The notes beneath the pieces were generated by a model, which made no database searches, was not told the DNA's origin, and saw only the letters and a program-made list of their open reading frames with translations. The position numbers and the translations under genes are program-made. A DNA stretch of 64,000 bases. Source: Bog-756 sp963727955 (lineage in GTDB: Bacteria > Actinomycetota > Acidimicrobiia > Acidimicrobiales > RAAP-2). The first letter of the stretch is position 1, and each line of letters opens with the position of its first letter. Shown piece by piece: positions 53,500-63,453 of the stretch. Location of the stretch: the NCBI GenBank assembly GCA_963727955.1, contig CAVSII010000001.1:310001-374000 (forward strand). The letters are read 5' to 3'.

Positions 53500-55770
53500 T
53501 CAGTTCAACGCTCCGGCCACCTCGGGCTTGCCCACAGCGGTCTTGAGGAGCCTGTCGATCTCGTTCACTTCCAACGGACGAGCGAACAAATAGCCTTGTC
53601 CTATATTGACATTCTCTGCCTGGAGCAGCCTGCGTTGATCGTTGCTCTCGATCCCTTCGGCCACCGTTTCGAGATCGAGCACTTTTCCGAGCTGAACCAA
53701 CGTGTGGACGATGGCGGCAGATTCCTTTGTCTTGGCCACCCCTGATACAAAGGACTGATCGATCTTCAGTACATCGATCGGGAACTGTCGGAGATAGGCG
53801 AGTGACGAGTATCCGGTCCCGAAGTCATCGATGGCCAAGCTGACCCCGAGCGCCTTCAGCAGCTTGAGTCGGACCACCGTGGCTTCCATATCGTGCATCA
53901 GCGTCGTCTCGGTGAGCTCGAGAATCAATTTGCCGGGGTCGAAACCGCTCGCCGACAGGGCCCCTTGCACGTCATCGATGATCCGGTCCCGCTCGAGCTG
54001 GACGCCCGAGATGTTCACCGAAAGGGCGATCCGGTGGTCACGACGATGCCACTCCGCTCCCTGTCGGCACGCTTCGGAAAGCACCCACTGCCCGACAGGG
54101 ATGATCAGGCCGGTCGATTCGAGGACCGGGATGAAGTCGTTGGGCTGGACCACCCCCCATTGCGGGTGACGCCACCGCAACAGGGCCTCCACGCCGATGA
54201 ACGTTCCGGTCGAGAGATCGACAGTGGGTTGGTAGAGGAGGAAGAACTCGTCGTTCTCCAGAGCATGGTGGAGATCGATCTCGATGGTCCGGTGGTTGTC
54301 GACGGCTTCTTGCATCGATGGTGAGAACGCCATGGCACAGTCCTTGCCACCGGCCTTTGCTCGGTAGAGGGCGATGTCGGCGTCTCGTAGGAGCTCACCG
54401 GGTTGCGCCCGGTCGCCCTCTGCGATACCGATGCTGGCCGTCACCTCCAGGGGAACATCACTGGCCGCGATCGAAAAGGGAGTTGCCAGGACGTCGCGGA
54501 TCCGTTCGGCCACCACCTCCGATCCTGCTGCCATCGAAGCGCCTTCGACCAGTATGACGAATTCGTCGCCCCCGAGCCGACCTACCGTGTCCCCTTCTCG
54601 AATTGCACCGGTCAGTCGGGCGGCCACACCGCTCAGCAGCTGATCACCGGCTTCGTGACCCAAGGTGTCGTTGATGTCCTTGAAGTTGTCGAGGTCGAGG
54701 AAGAGCGCCGCCGCCGGGGTGTGTTGACGCCGCGCTCGCGCCAGCATCTGTTCGGCCCGGTTGAGGATCAGCGTGCGGTTGGGGAGTCCGGTGAGGGCGT
54801 CGTGCAGTGCGGCGTGGGCCAGGCGGTCCTCTGCATCCTTACGACGAGTGATATCCCGCAGGTCGGCCACAAACCCGCCCACATCGGGGTCAGCGGTCAG
54901 ATCGGTGATGGCTGCCTCGAACCACAGCCACGTACCGTCGGCGCGACGCAGGCGGATCTCTTCGTTGATGCCGCTTCCTGACTCGCCGGCGGCACCCATG
55001 GCGGCACGAAGTCCGGACCTGTCGTCGGGGTGCACCAGGACGCCTCCGTGGAGATTGGCGACCTCGCCGCTCGGGTAACCGAGCAGCGTCTCGAATGCCG
55101 GGCTGGCGTACTGAAGGGACCCGTCCGCTCCGGCGACCAGCACGATGTCGCTGGAGTTGTTGACGAGAGCAGAAAAGCGGCGTTCCGACCGGCGAAGCTC
55201 AGCCTCGAGTGCTTCACGTCGAGCGGTGCCCTGCCCCAGCAGGTTGATCACCAGCAGTGCGCCGAGAAGACCCAGTCCCGCCACTCCCTGCACAACCGGT
55301 TCATGGATGATAGTGGGAGCAATGTGCAGGGCGATGGCCACCTGGCCGGCGGCCACGCAGATTGTGGTCCACAGCAGACAGGGCACGGTTGCCTTTGACC
55401 CGAAGACCTCGAACGCAGTGGCGGCGCCGAAGAGAAAGCCGATCGACAGGATGGGGCCCCAGCCTGTGCAGTAGGCGACCAGGGCGATGACCGACATGTA
55501 GATGGCGATGTAGCCGCTCCTGTACCACGGACGGCCGGACTCCTCCCAGGCGGCGGAGTAGACGGCCCGAATGAGCCCACTGCCGATCAGGACGGCGATG
55601 TAGAGCCAGTAGGGCTCGAGAGCGATGATATGAAGCCACCGGAAAAGGCAGAGGGTGGCGGCCACCAGGGGCAGAGCAAGAACGGTGGGGTCGGCGATGT
55701 TGGTCCGTAGCCGGGTCGCGAAATTCGAGGACGGGGCCGCAGTGTCTTCGCCGAGGGGCAAAGGGTCCAT
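53500..55770 (-). CDS. Membrane PAS-GGDEF-EAL signalling protein
   Basis: The 756-residue protein has an N-terminal multi-span membrane sensor of about five to six helices, then a PAS domain (ALVNNSSDIVLVAGADGSLQYASPAFETLLGY). A GGDEF domain with an intact RLGGDEF motif follows, then an EAL domain with EALLRW, NISGVQLERD, LELTET, DDFGTGYSSLAYLRQ, DVLKIDQSF and AEGIES. Both catalytic motifs look complete, so it could make and break cyclic-di-GMP. The partner and signal are unknown. The next genes on either side are unrelated in function. Confidence 0.9.
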   Translation of the reverse strand: MDPLPLGEDTAAPSSNFATRLRTNIADPTVLALPLVAATLCLFRWLHIIALEPYWLYIAVLIGSGLIRAVYSAAWEESGRPWYRSGYIAIYMSVIALVAYCTGWGPILSIGFLFGAATAFEVFGSKATVPCLLWTTICVAAGQVAIALHIAPTIIHEPVVQGVAGLGLLGALLVINLLGQGTARREALEAELRRSERRFSALVNNSSDIVLVAGADGSLQYASPAFETLLGYPSGEVANLHGGVLVHPDDRSGLRAAMGAAGESGSGINEEIRLRRADGTWLWFEAAITDLTADPDVGGFVADLRDITRRKDAEDRLAHAALHDALTGLPNRTLILNRAEQMLARARRQHTPAAALFLDLDNFKDINDTLGHEAGDQLLSGVAARLTGAIREGDTVGRLGGDEFVILVEGASMAAGSEVVAERIRDVLATPFSIAASDVPLEVTASIGIAEGDRAQPGELLRDADIALYRAKAGGKDCAMAFSPSMQEAVDNHRTIEIDLHHALENDEFFLLYQPTVDLSTGTFIGVEALLRWRHPQWGVVQPNDFIPVLESTGLIIPVGQWVLSEACRQGAEWHRRDHRIALSVNISGVQLERDRIIDDVQGALSASGFDPGKLILELTETTLMHDMEATVVRLKLLKALGVSLAIDDFGTGYSSLAYLRQFPIDVLKIDQSFVSGVAKTKESAAIVHTLVQLGKVLDLETVAEGIESNDQRRLLQAENVNIGQGYLFARPLEVNEIDRLLKTAVGKPEVAGALN

Positions 55771-55936
55771 GGGCCAGTATCGGCAGCTCCGACCGGCGAC
55801 TTGATATCCATCGGCAGGGGCCCGTCCGAGCGGTCACGCCTCTAGCCGCTGCTCATGACGGCGGCACCGGTCGACGGCCTGGCCATCATGACCGCGGGCC
55901 GACCGTTTGTCCTCACCCTGCGGCGTGGTCTCCTGG

Positions 55937-57145
55937 TCAGCTTGGCGGTCCTACCAGCCCGTTGGCCCGGGCCACCGACCCGAACCATGACGCGCTGGGC
56001 TTGGGGCGGCGGGCGAAGGTCTCCGGATCGACACTGTGGAGCCCGAACTTTGGCCCGAACCCGTTGGACCATTCGAAGTTGTCGAGCAGGCTCCACACGA
56101 AGTAACCACGTATGTCCACGCCGTCATCGAGAGCGCGCTTTACGCCGCGCAGGGCATCGCTGACATAGGCGATGCGCTCGGAGTCGTTTTCGGTGGCGAT
56201 GCCGCTCTCGGTCAGGAGAATCGGTATGCCGGTCATGGCCGCCGCCCGGCGGGCGCAGTGCTCGACCCCCTGGGGCCAGTATTCGTAACCCATCTGGGTG
56301 ACAGGCACGTTGGGATCATTGGGAGCCTGACCCTCGGGGCCGAAGTGAACACGGGAATAGCACTGGACGCCGATGAAGTCGTCGCCCTCGGTAGCCCGGA
56401 AGAAGCGGTCCTCGAGGATCTCCTGGGCCGCCGCCAGCACCTCCTCTCCACCCGGCGCAGCCACCATCTCGTCCATCGACAATGTCAGGCCCACGGGATA
56501 GTTGCCGGGTCCCGACCGCATGGCCTCGACCCCCATCCGGTGTGCCTGCACGATGGCATCATTGACCGCCAGGTGGCGGATGAAGTCGTCCTTCACCCCC
56601 GGTGGGGAGGATCCGAGGGCGTAGCCCATGACGCCTATGAGGTTGAGCTCGTTGATGGTGCACGCCCAGCCGATCAGGTCACCGAGGTGGGCTGCGGCGC
56701 GGGTGACGAACCGGGCGAACAGCTGGGGTGCGTCGGGGGCCTCCCAACCACCGCGCCCGGTGAGCCACGTGGGCGTCGTGAAGTGGTGGAAGGTCACCAC
56801 CGGTGTGATGCCCCGCTCGAGGCAGGCCGCGCAGATCCTGCGGTAGTACTCCAAGGCGGCGTTGGAGAACTCGCCTTCGGCAGGTTCGATTCGGCTCCAC
56901 TCCAGCGAGAAGCGATAGGCCCCAAGCCCCATCGCCGCCACCAGTTCGACGTCCTCGGGCCAGCGATGCAACGAGTCACATGCGTCCCCGCTCGAATCGA
57001 CGCACCCCGAGTCCAGGTTGTGCTCCCACACCCACCAGTCGTTGTTGACGTTTCCGCCCTCGATCTGGTGGGCTGCTGTGGCCGTTCCCCAGATGAAGGC
57101 CTCGGGGAAGGCGATCTCCGGCGTGGCACTGTCGTTTTGGTTCAC
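55937..57145 (-). CDS. Glycoside hydrolase family 1 beta-glycosidase (copy 2)
   Basis: A 402-residue paralogue of the GH1 at 45544, same length and colinear throughout. The acid/base region is TINELN (about E166) and the nucleophile region LLTESGIA (about E313). Differences from copy 1 are mostly conservative (for instance a Trp-rich WWVWEHNLDSG). Both copies have NEL instead of NEP and TESG instead of TENG, so the changes pre-date the duplication. It diverges from the DUF2252 gene. Substrate preference may differ. Confidence 0.88.
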   Translation of the reverse strand: MNQNDSATPEIAFPEAFIWGTATAAHQIEGGNVNNDWWVWEHNLDSGCVDSSGDACDSLHRWPEDVELVAAMGLGAYRFSLEWSRIEPAEGEFSNAALEYYRRICAACLERGITPVVTFHHFTTPTWLTGRGGWEAPDAPQLFARFVTRAAAHLGDLIGWACTINELNLIGVMGYALGSSPPGVKDDFIRHLAVNDAIVQAHRMGVEAMRSGPGNYPVGLTLSMDEMVAAPGGEEVLAAAQEILEDRFFRATEGDDFIGVQCYSRVHFGPEGQAPNDPNVPVTQMGYEYWPQGVEHCARRAAAMTGIPILLTESGIATENDSERIAYVSDALRGVKRALDDGVDIRGYFVWSLLDNFEWSNGFGPKFGLHSVDPETFARRPKPSASWFGSVARANGLVGPPS

Positions 57146-57460
57146 GGCCGGTCACTGTACCGCTCACGCCGGTGAGCGTCCTTCGATAAAGCTTTGGGCG
57201 ACAGCGGCCCGCATCCCGAGGACTGGGGTGGGGCCGACGGATTGGCGCTGGATTCGCGTAGGTTGACGGAAGGCGGTGGCGATGCGGCCATCGCCCAAAT
57301 GACCGATTCGGCAGTGAATCGGGCGGTTCCTCACCTACCATGGTGGTGGTGGGCGACGGCGCAGGTGTTCGGCGAGACATGGTCGGGCCCGTGCCTCATG
57401 GCTTGTGGGGGAACTCACGGCTTCTGAGAAACCCAGAAGCTTCCGAGAAAGGGGTGGACG
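57146..57460. other. Divergent intergenic region with small inverted repeats
   Basis: This 315-base stretch lies between the GH1 copy 2 and DUF2252 genes. CCGATTC (57303-57309) and GAATCGG (57316-57322) form a 7-bp inverted repeat. A short GCTTCT/AGAAGC repeat lies at 57420-57440. I see no gene in it. These may be operator or hairpin elements. Confidence 0.4.
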
Positions 57461-58924
57461 ATGGGGGCTGACGTGAACGGGTCGGGACGACTCAGCGAGC
57501 AGGTTCCGTCTGTTCCGGCCAACGGTCGGGTACGGCTGTCCTCAGATGAGCGGGTCAAGCAGGGGAAGTCGGCGCGTCGAGCGGCTCCTCGCTCGAGCCA
57601 TGCTCGTCATCAACGACCGGTAGACAGCCGTCACCCCATCGAGCTGCTGGAGGAGCAGGCGGAGACGCGGGTGCCTGAACTGGTCCCCATCAGGTATGGG
57701 CGCATGCTGGTTTCGCCGTTCGCCTACTTCCGGGGAGCGGCCCTGCCCATGACGGCCGACCTCGCCGCTGCCCCCACCTCCGGCCTGATGGTACAGATCT
57801 GCGGGGACGCTCACCTTTCCAATTTCGGCATCTTCGGATCCCCGGAACGGCACCTGGTCTTCGATGTGAACGACTTCGACGAGACCGCCCCGGGCCCCTG
57901 GGAATGGGACGTCAAACGCCTGGCCGCCAGTCTCGAGGTGGCCGGTCGCGACGACGACTTCTCGTATCAGGAGCGGGAGAGCATCGTGCGTGCCGCCGTC
58001 CGTTCCTACAGAAGAAGCATGCGGGAGTTCGCCAGGATGTCCATGCTCGACGTGTGGTACGCCCACCTCGATGTGGAGAAGCTGTTGCCTCGGTTCCAGG
58101 GGCTTCTCGATGCCAAGAAGACCCCGAGCGTCTGGCGGGCCATCACCAAAGCGCGAGCGCACGACAGCCACCAGGCATTCGACAAGCTGGCCCGCACGGT
58201 GGGCGGCGAGCCGAGGATCGTGAGCGACCCACCGCTCATTGTGCCCATCGAGGAATTCGGCGTGGATATCCATTCGGCTACCGGAGGCCAATGGCTGCAG
58301 AACATGATTCGCTCCTACGGCCGGACTCTCCAGCCCGACCTCCTGCACCTACTGGACCAACACCGAATTGTTCATTTGGCTCGCAAGGTGGTGGGTGTCG
58401 GCAGTGTGGGAACCGACGCCTGGATCATTCTCCTCTTGGATCACACGCACCGCGAGCCGCTCTTCCTACAGGTCAAGGAGGCGGAGGCCTCCGTCGTCGA
58501 GCGATTCACATCCAAATGCGTGCAGGCCAACCACGGACAGAGGGTCGTCTACGGACAGCGGATGATGCAGGCCGCCGGTGACATCTTCCTGGGGTGGGAA
58601 CGCGATACCAGAAACGGAAAAGTGCGCGATTACTACATCCGCCAGCTTCGGGATTGGAAGGGTTCAGCCGACATCTCGGGTATGACGCCGGCGGGCATGA
58701 ACCTGTGGGGGCGCATGTGCGGCTGGACCCTGGCCCGGGCTCACGCCCGCACGGGGGACCGGGTGGCCATCGCGTCCTACCTCGGTGGCTCTGATGTGTT
58801 CGAGCGGGCCCTCGTCACGTACGCGCGGTCCTATGCAGACCAGAATGAAGAGGACTATGCCGCGCTGCAGACGGCGGTCCGTGCCGGTCGGATCATCGCC
58901 GAGCCGGCCCTGGAAATAGCCTGA
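57461..58924 (+). CDS. DUF2252 protein
   Basis: A 487-residue soluble protein. RYGRMLVSPFAYFRGAALPMTADLA, VQICGDAHLSNFGIFGSPER, FDVNDFDETAPGPWEWDVKRLAASLEVAGRDDDF and GVGSVGTDAWIILLLDH are the characteristic blocks of DUF2252. Its GDAH and DVNDFDE motifs resemble kinase-like catalytic and metal-binding loops, so an aminoglycoside-phosphotransferase-like activity is possible. AAAGGGGTGGACG precedes the ATG. The 5' ~50 residues are polar and variable. It stands alone. Confidence 0.85.
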   Translation: MGADVNGSGRLSEQVPSVPANGRVRLSSDERVKQGKSARRAAPRSSHARHQRPVDSRHPIELLEEQAETRVPELVPIRYGRMLVSPFAYFRGAALPMTADLAAAPTSGLMVQICGDAHLSNFGIFGSPERHLVFDVNDFDETAPGPWEWDVKRLAASLEVAGRDDDFSYQERESIVRAAVRSYRRSMREFARMSMLDVWYAHLDVEKLLPRFQGLLDAKKTPSVWRAITKARAHDSHQAFDKLARTVGGEPRIVSDPPLIVPIEEFGVDIHSATGGQWLQNMIRSYGRTLQPDLLHLLDQHRIVHLARKVVGVGSVGTDAWIILLLDHTHREPLFLQVKEAEASVVERFTSKCVQANHGQRVVYGQRMMQAAGDIFLGWERDTRNGKVRDYYIRQLRDWKGSADISGMTPAGMNLWGRMCGWTLARAHARTGDRVAIASYLGGSDVFERALVTYARSYADQNEEDYAALQTAVRAGRIIAEPALEIA

Positions 58925-59050
58925 TGCGGACCTGAGCAACGGCCACGTCGATACGAATGGGACACGGACGTGATCGATTCCTGCTGGGTGGCCGCTTTCT
59001 CACCCGTCGATGAGGCTGCTCATAAGTATGCGGCGAGCCGATAGAGGGCG

Positions 59051-59758
59051 ATGACAGCCCGGCACCAACCTGGCGGACAGGACGCCACCCAGGGCCGGGG
59101 CGTGGGTGAGCCACGCTGGCCGATGGCTCTGGCCGTCCTGGTGGCGGGAGCCCTGCACGCCGTGCTTCCCACCCAGCTGAGACAATTGCCCCCCGAGCTG
59201 TTGGGAGACTCGCGGTGGTGGTATCTGGTGGTCGTGGCCGTGCTTCTGACTGCGCTCATCATCGGCGATCCCGGACGGATCGATCGCCCGTCCCGGTGGC
59301 TACGGGCCCTGACCATCGCCCTCATCGCCCTGATCTCGGCCGACAATGCTGTCCAGGCCGGAAGGTTGGTGGCCAGCATCCTCAGCACCAACCCATTCAC
59401 TGAGGATGCCAACAAGCTGTTGATTGCCGGCGGTTCGATCTGGTTGGCCAACGTGATCGGCTTCAGTCTTTGGTACTGGGAGGTGGATCGGGGCGGTTCG
59501 GTAGCTCGGTCCAGGGGTTCGACGACCAAGCCCGCCTTCGTCTTTCCCGAAATGATCAACCCTCAGTTCGTCGAGAAGGACTGGTACCCGACCTTCGTCG
59601 ACTATTTGCACCTGTCATTCACAACGGCGACCGCCTTCAGTCCCACCGACGTGTCGGCCGTCAAACCGTGGGCGAAGCTGTTGATGATGCTGGAGGAGGC
59701 GATCTCCTTGCTCGTGGCCATTCTGGTCGTGGCCCGGGCCGTCAACATCCTCAAATGA
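59051..59758 (+). CDS. Small membrane protein, possibly channel-like
   Basis: A 235-residue protein with about five hydrophobic segments. The last pair has FVDYLHLSFTTATAFSPTDV followed by WAKLLMMLEEAISLLVAILVVARAVNIL, which resembles the ion-channel-like region of DUF1345-related proteins. A pore loop cannot be confirmed. The first part includes ALHAVLPTQLRQLPPELLGDSRWWYLVVVAVLLTALIIGD. The ATG at 59051 is chosen as the first with a reasonable leader. Function is not known. Confidence 0.7.
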   Translation: MTARHQPGGQDATQGRGVGEPRWPMALAVLVAGALHAVLPTQLRQLPPELLGDSRWWYLVVVAVLLTALIIGDPGRIDRPSRWLRALTIALIALISADNAVQAGRLVASILSTNPFTEDANKLLIAGGSIWLANVIGFSLWYWEVDRGGSVARSRGSTTKPAFVFPEMINPQFVEKDWYPTFVDYLHLSFTTATAFSPTDVSAVKPWAKLLMMLEEAISLLVAILVVARAVNILK

Positions 59759-59863
59759 ATGACACTGGCGGTGATCGGGGTCTGGCAGCCGCGGCAACTC
59801 GGATGGGAGGCAGGCTTAGGCTGACGGCGTCGTATTCGGAGCAGACCGGGTAGGAGTGGTGGA

Positions 59864-60358
59864 TTGACCAACGGCCAGGGGAGTCACTCCAGGATCACCG
59901 AGTGGACTGCCTCTGCCCAGCGACTGGAAAAGGATGATCCCGGACGGGTGACTCGCGCTGTCTGCGACCTCCGCGCCTGCGCCGACGAAGACCACAGGCG
60001 TGGAGCGCCGAGGGGCAAGGCCTACATCAGGAGGCTCCAGGAACTGACCGTCGATCATCCCGAGCTGGGAATCGCCGTGTCCAGAGAGCTGGGTCTGGAG
60101 CACATTGTCGAGGACTTGCTGAGTGGGATGACGGTGGAGGGGGTTCCGGGCATCGGGTCGGACGGCCGGCCCCTGTCACCGACCTCGCGTCATCGGACCC
60201 GTCGTCGCGGTGGGTGGCTCCTTGCCTTGTCGGCGCTCGTTCTCCTGCTGGAGGCGATCGTCGCTGGCGACGTGGGGTCGATCCTGCTGTACGTCTGGAC
60301 GGCGGTGGGGCTCGGTCTCTTCTTCGTGGGCGGCTATCTGGTGATGCTCAAGGAGTGA
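59864..60358 (+). CDS. Small membrane protein, C-terminal two spans
   Basis: A 164-residue protein. The soluble helical N-terminal 110 residues (YIRRLQELTVDHPELGIAVS) precede two C-terminal membrane helices (WLLALSALVLLLEAIVAGD and ILLYVWTAVGLGLFFVGGYLVM). I do not recognise the family. TTG 59864 follows TAGGAGTGGTGGA, a good ribosome site. It overlaps the end of a short minus-strand frame by 25 bases. It could be co-transcribed with the previous gene, about 105 bases upstream. Confidence 0.65.
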   Translation: MTNGQGSHSRITEWTASAQRLEKDDPGRVTRAVCDLRACADEDHRRGAPRGKAYIRRLQELTVDHPELGIAVSRELGLEHIVEDLLSGMTVEGVPGIGSDGRPLSPTSRHRTRRRGGWLLALSALVLLLEAIVAGDVGSILLYVWTAVGLGLFFVGGYLVMLKE

Positions 60359-60528
60359 ATGAGGTCGGCCGAATGGCTGGAGGACGATGCCCGGTCAGCC
60401 GATCTCACCACCGGGTGTGATGGGCTGTCGGCCGTGCCCGACCCACCGGGAACCAAGACAATGGCTGCGACCAGCGCAACCAGGCCCACTACCTCGATCG
60501 CCCATCCGTGCCGCCTGCGTTCCCCCAT
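60334..60528 (-). CDS. Possible 64-residue single-span protein
   Basis: Starting at ATG 60528 with GGGAGA upstream, the frame encodes a short basic leader, one membrane helix (AIEVVGLVALVAAIVLVPG) and a Ser-rich tail. It overlaps the end of the opposite-strand gene by 25 bases. The ribosome site and helix support it, but small size makes it tentative. Confidence 0.35.
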   Translation of the reverse strand: MGERRRHGWAIEVVGLVALVAAIVLVPGGSGTADSPSHPVVRSADRASSSSHSADLIHSLSITR

Positions 60529-60982
60529 CGGTCGTCTCCCGCATTCCATTGCCGCCGAAGCTCGGCCACACCAGTCTCGGCAGTCGGGCAGACGATCTTT
60601 AGAGATGAGGTCGACGTCGATGGCCTCCTCCATCTCCTGTTTCCCCGACCGACGGCATCAGCGCACCCGGCTCAGGAGGCCCGGTGGGCAGGTGTCACTG
60701 GCGGGGATCGGTCCATGGTGGCGGGCCTGTCTCGATACGAGGAAGCGACGAGGCGACTCGTCCGAACCGATCGGCGGACCCCGCCCAGTCCCGGTAGGCG
60801 ACAGTGATCTCATCGTGGGCGCGCGCCACGAAAATTCCACCACATGACTACGGTTTCGCCGAAGGGTGTGTCCCCCGATCAGCAAGGCACGGGTCGGCTG
60901 CAGCCTGGTGGAGGGAATCGTCCACGGACGGCGGACCGCTCATGCCCTCTTCTTACCCCGATCAGGTGTGGGTTGCCACCGG
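60529..60982. other. Intergenic stretch without a convincing gene
   Basis: About 450 bases between the small membrane protein and the end of the FUSC gene. Several overlapping short frames in each direction have low-complexity, Arg-rich products typical of random reads. I see no strong hairpin or RNA gene. Confidence 0.5.
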
Positions 60983-63322
60983 TCAGGTCTTCATGCTCCG
61001 GTGCTTCTGGCGGACGAGGAGATCGGCCGAGCCGGCCAGATCGGCTTGAACCCGTCGCTGGCTCTCGAGCAGCTCGTCGGCCCAGAGCATTTGCAGTGTG
61101 GCCCGCAACCGGTCACCCCGTTGTCGGACGCGTGCGTCGTCGAAGGCCTGCTGGAGCACGTCCTTCAGAGTGTCATCATGAACGGGCGGCGGATCGAGCG
61201 AGTGGCGTCGGGCCGCCAGAACGTCGCCGAACTCTTCGTACCAACGGTGGCTGGACGCATAGGAATCGCGAAGAACGGCACCGGCGGTGGCGACCGACTC
61301 CAGTTCCGGCAGGCCAGGCGAAGGGAGAGCCACCGGAAGCGACGACAAGGCGTTGGCGGCCAGTCTGATCCGGTTGGACCCGGTGAACAGGTTGGACACC
61401 GTCTCCACCGGCACCACCTTGGCCCCGCGCTCGGCCAGGTACTGGCGGAAGGCGTCGTCGAGGCGGAGATAGGCACGGTGGGACGCCCGTAGTCCCGGGC
61501 CGGTGTCGACGTTGTAGCCGGTCGTGGTCAGCCGGTCGACGGCGTCGGACAGATAGCCCGAACTGGTGACGAAGGCGTCGGAGAGGGCGTGGCCGAGGGC
61601 GGCCGTGGCCCCCCGGGGCCAGAAGAGGAGGCCCACCACGATGCTGACCGCACAGCCGATGGCTACGTCCTCGATCCGGGTCAGACCCACCTTCCACCCG
61701 AGCGGGTCAATGATGTTGAAGAGGATGACCACCACCAGGGTGAAGCCGGCCTGCCCGGCGGCGAAGGAGACCATCGACGGGGCCACCCCGGACAGGAGCA
61801 CGGCCAGGGGCAGGAGGACCCACAACAGAACGGTGTGGTTGGCCACGCCGACCATCACGGCGGAACCCACCACGAACCCCACGGCCGTTCCCCCTATTGC
61901 CCGCAGGGCGGTGGCACCGGTGCCCAGGGCATTGGACCGGAGGACCGATAGCGTTCCCAGAACCACCCAAAAACCGTGCTCGACATTGGTTATCTCGACG
62001 ACGGCGACGGCAATGGCCAGGCCGGCAGCTCCTCGTACGGCATTGCGGAACCACACCGATCGAAACGACAGGTGGGAGAGGATCCGGCTCAGGACGGGGC
62101 GGCCAACGTCGGGTTCGTCTGGTCCCAACCGTCGGTCGGCGGGTGGGCGTGCTCCGGCAGCCTCGAGGGCGGCATCGGCCACCATTTCGGCGGCGATTCC
62201 CAGAGCCCGAGCGTGGAACGTCGGATCCATCAAGGGGCCGGTTCCATCATCGTGGTGCCCCCCCATTGCCGTTACACTCAGGTCGTCAGCCTTGTCGCCG
62301 TTCGTTTGTGGATCGATCAGAACGGATACCGCCGTAGTGACTTCGGAGGCCACCAGCCCGTCGAGTTGCTCGATGGACTGTTGAACAGCGTGGATCACCG
62401 TCGGGTCATCGACGGGGTGGCCGGCGCCATCAGAGATCAGTGAGGCGCTCAGACGAAGGGTTTCGGCCACCCCTCTGATCACGGCGCACACCGCCGGCCA
62501 AGCGGCCGACGCAGTGTCTGGCGTGGTCAGCATCTCGTTGCCGGCCACCCACTCGATCCGACCGACCAGTTTGGCCAGGCCGACGGCGCTGGCTACGGCC
62601 CCGGTGGGTGGATACGGCGTGCCCCGGAACCGTTGGCGGAGCAGCAGCAGCTCCGATTGGACCGTGGCCTGGGCCTCGTCCCGGGCTTCGGGGTCCGCTC
62701 CGTCATCGGCTCGGACCCTGGCCAACTGGCTCACGGCCAGCGCCGTCGCCGAAAGTCTGCGCCGGAGGTCATCGTGCCAGGGTGGGGGCCAGATCAACAT
62801 GCACGCCGGAATGGCCAGAATGCCGGCTATCGCCCAACCGACCAGTCGGGGACCGACCGCCGAGTTGGGAGCGGCGACGGCCACAGGGAGCACGAAGACC
62901 AGAAGAACGGCGGTCGACGCCGTGGCTATCGTCGGTGACACTATTCCGGCAAAGAGAACGGCGAACCCTACGACGGCCATCGTCGCCACCGCGGCGATCT
63001 TGTGGGTGGAGGCGACCGTGCCCAACGAGATGAGAACGGCGCCGATGGCGAAGACGACCACGTAGGAGGTGAGTCGGCTCCGGGGGCGCCCCTGGAACTC
63101 CACCAGGAGGAGGAGCGAGAACGAACCGAACGCCGCGAACAGGCCTACCTGCGGATTGGAGAACAGGAGATGGGCGAGGCCGAAGGCAAGGGGCATGACG
63201 ACCGCGGCCCGAACTGATCGCTTGACGGCCAGGAGCTCGGGGTCCTTCGATCTGACCCACCCACGGGCGCCCGCCGGGGGCGGACGGTCGGTCGACGCCG
63301 GGGGAGAGGCGGCTTCGGTCAT
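60983..63322 (-). CDS. FUSC-family membrane protein (YccS/aromatic-acid-exporter-like)
   Basis: A 779-residue protein with two sets of about five to six hydrophobic helices: AAVVMPLAFGLAHLLFSNPQVGLFAAFGSFSLLLLVEFQG in the first half and GAAGLAIAVAVVEITNVEHGFWVVLGTLSVLRSNALGTG in the second. The FWVVLGTLSVLR motif fits the FUSC/fusaric-acid-resistance family, whose members form efflux pumps for aromatic acids. A large cytosolic domain separates and follows the halves. I start at ATG 63322; a GTG at 63337 in frame is possible. It is read away from a kinase gene at the window edge. Confidence 0.85.
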   Translation of the reverse strand: MTEAASPPASTDRPPPAGARGWVRSKDPELLAVKRSVRAAVVMPLAFGLAHLLFSNPQVGLFAAFGSFSLLLLVEFQGRPRSRLTSYVVVFAIGAVLISLGTVASTHKIAAVATMAVVGFAVLFAGIVSPTIATASTAVLLVFVLPVAVAAPNSAVGPRLVGWAIAGILAIPACMLIWPPPWHDDLRRRLSATALAVSQLARVRADDGADPEARDEAQATVQSELLLLRQRFRGTPYPPTGAVASAVGLAKLVGRIEWVAGNEMLTTPDTASAAWPAVCAVIRGVAETLRLSASLISDGAGHPVDDPTVIHAVQQSIEQLDGLVASEVTTAVSVLIDPQTNGDKADDLSVTAMGGHHDDGTGPLMDPTFHARALGIAAEMVADAALEAAGARPPADRRLGPDEPDVGRPVLSRILSHLSFRSVWFRNAVRGAAGLAIAVAVVEITNVEHGFWVVLGTLSVLRSNALGTGATALRAIGGTAVGFVVGSAVMVGVANHTVLLWVLLPLAVLLSGVAPSMVSFAAGQAGFTLVVVILFNIIDPLGWKVGLTRIEDVAIGCAVSIVVGLLFWPRGATAALGHALSDAFVTSSGYLSDAVDRLTTTGYNVDTGPGLRASHRAYLRLDDAFRQYLAERGAKVVPVETVSNLFTGSNRIRLAANALSSLPVALPSPGLPELESVATAGAVLRDSYASSHRWYEEFGDVLAARRHSLDPPPVHDDTLKDVLQQAFDDARVRQRGDRLRATLQMLWADELLESQRRVQADLAGSADLLVRQKHRSMKT

Positions 63323-63453
63323 CGATCCGGTGCCCACCCTTTCGGCGCTGGCCGGTCCGCAAGCAGCACGAGGGCGAGGCTACTTGGATGACCTCGCCGC
63401 CTGGGCCACGTGGATGCCCCCGGCCCTGTTGGCCCCTGCGGGGGGTGTGCCGA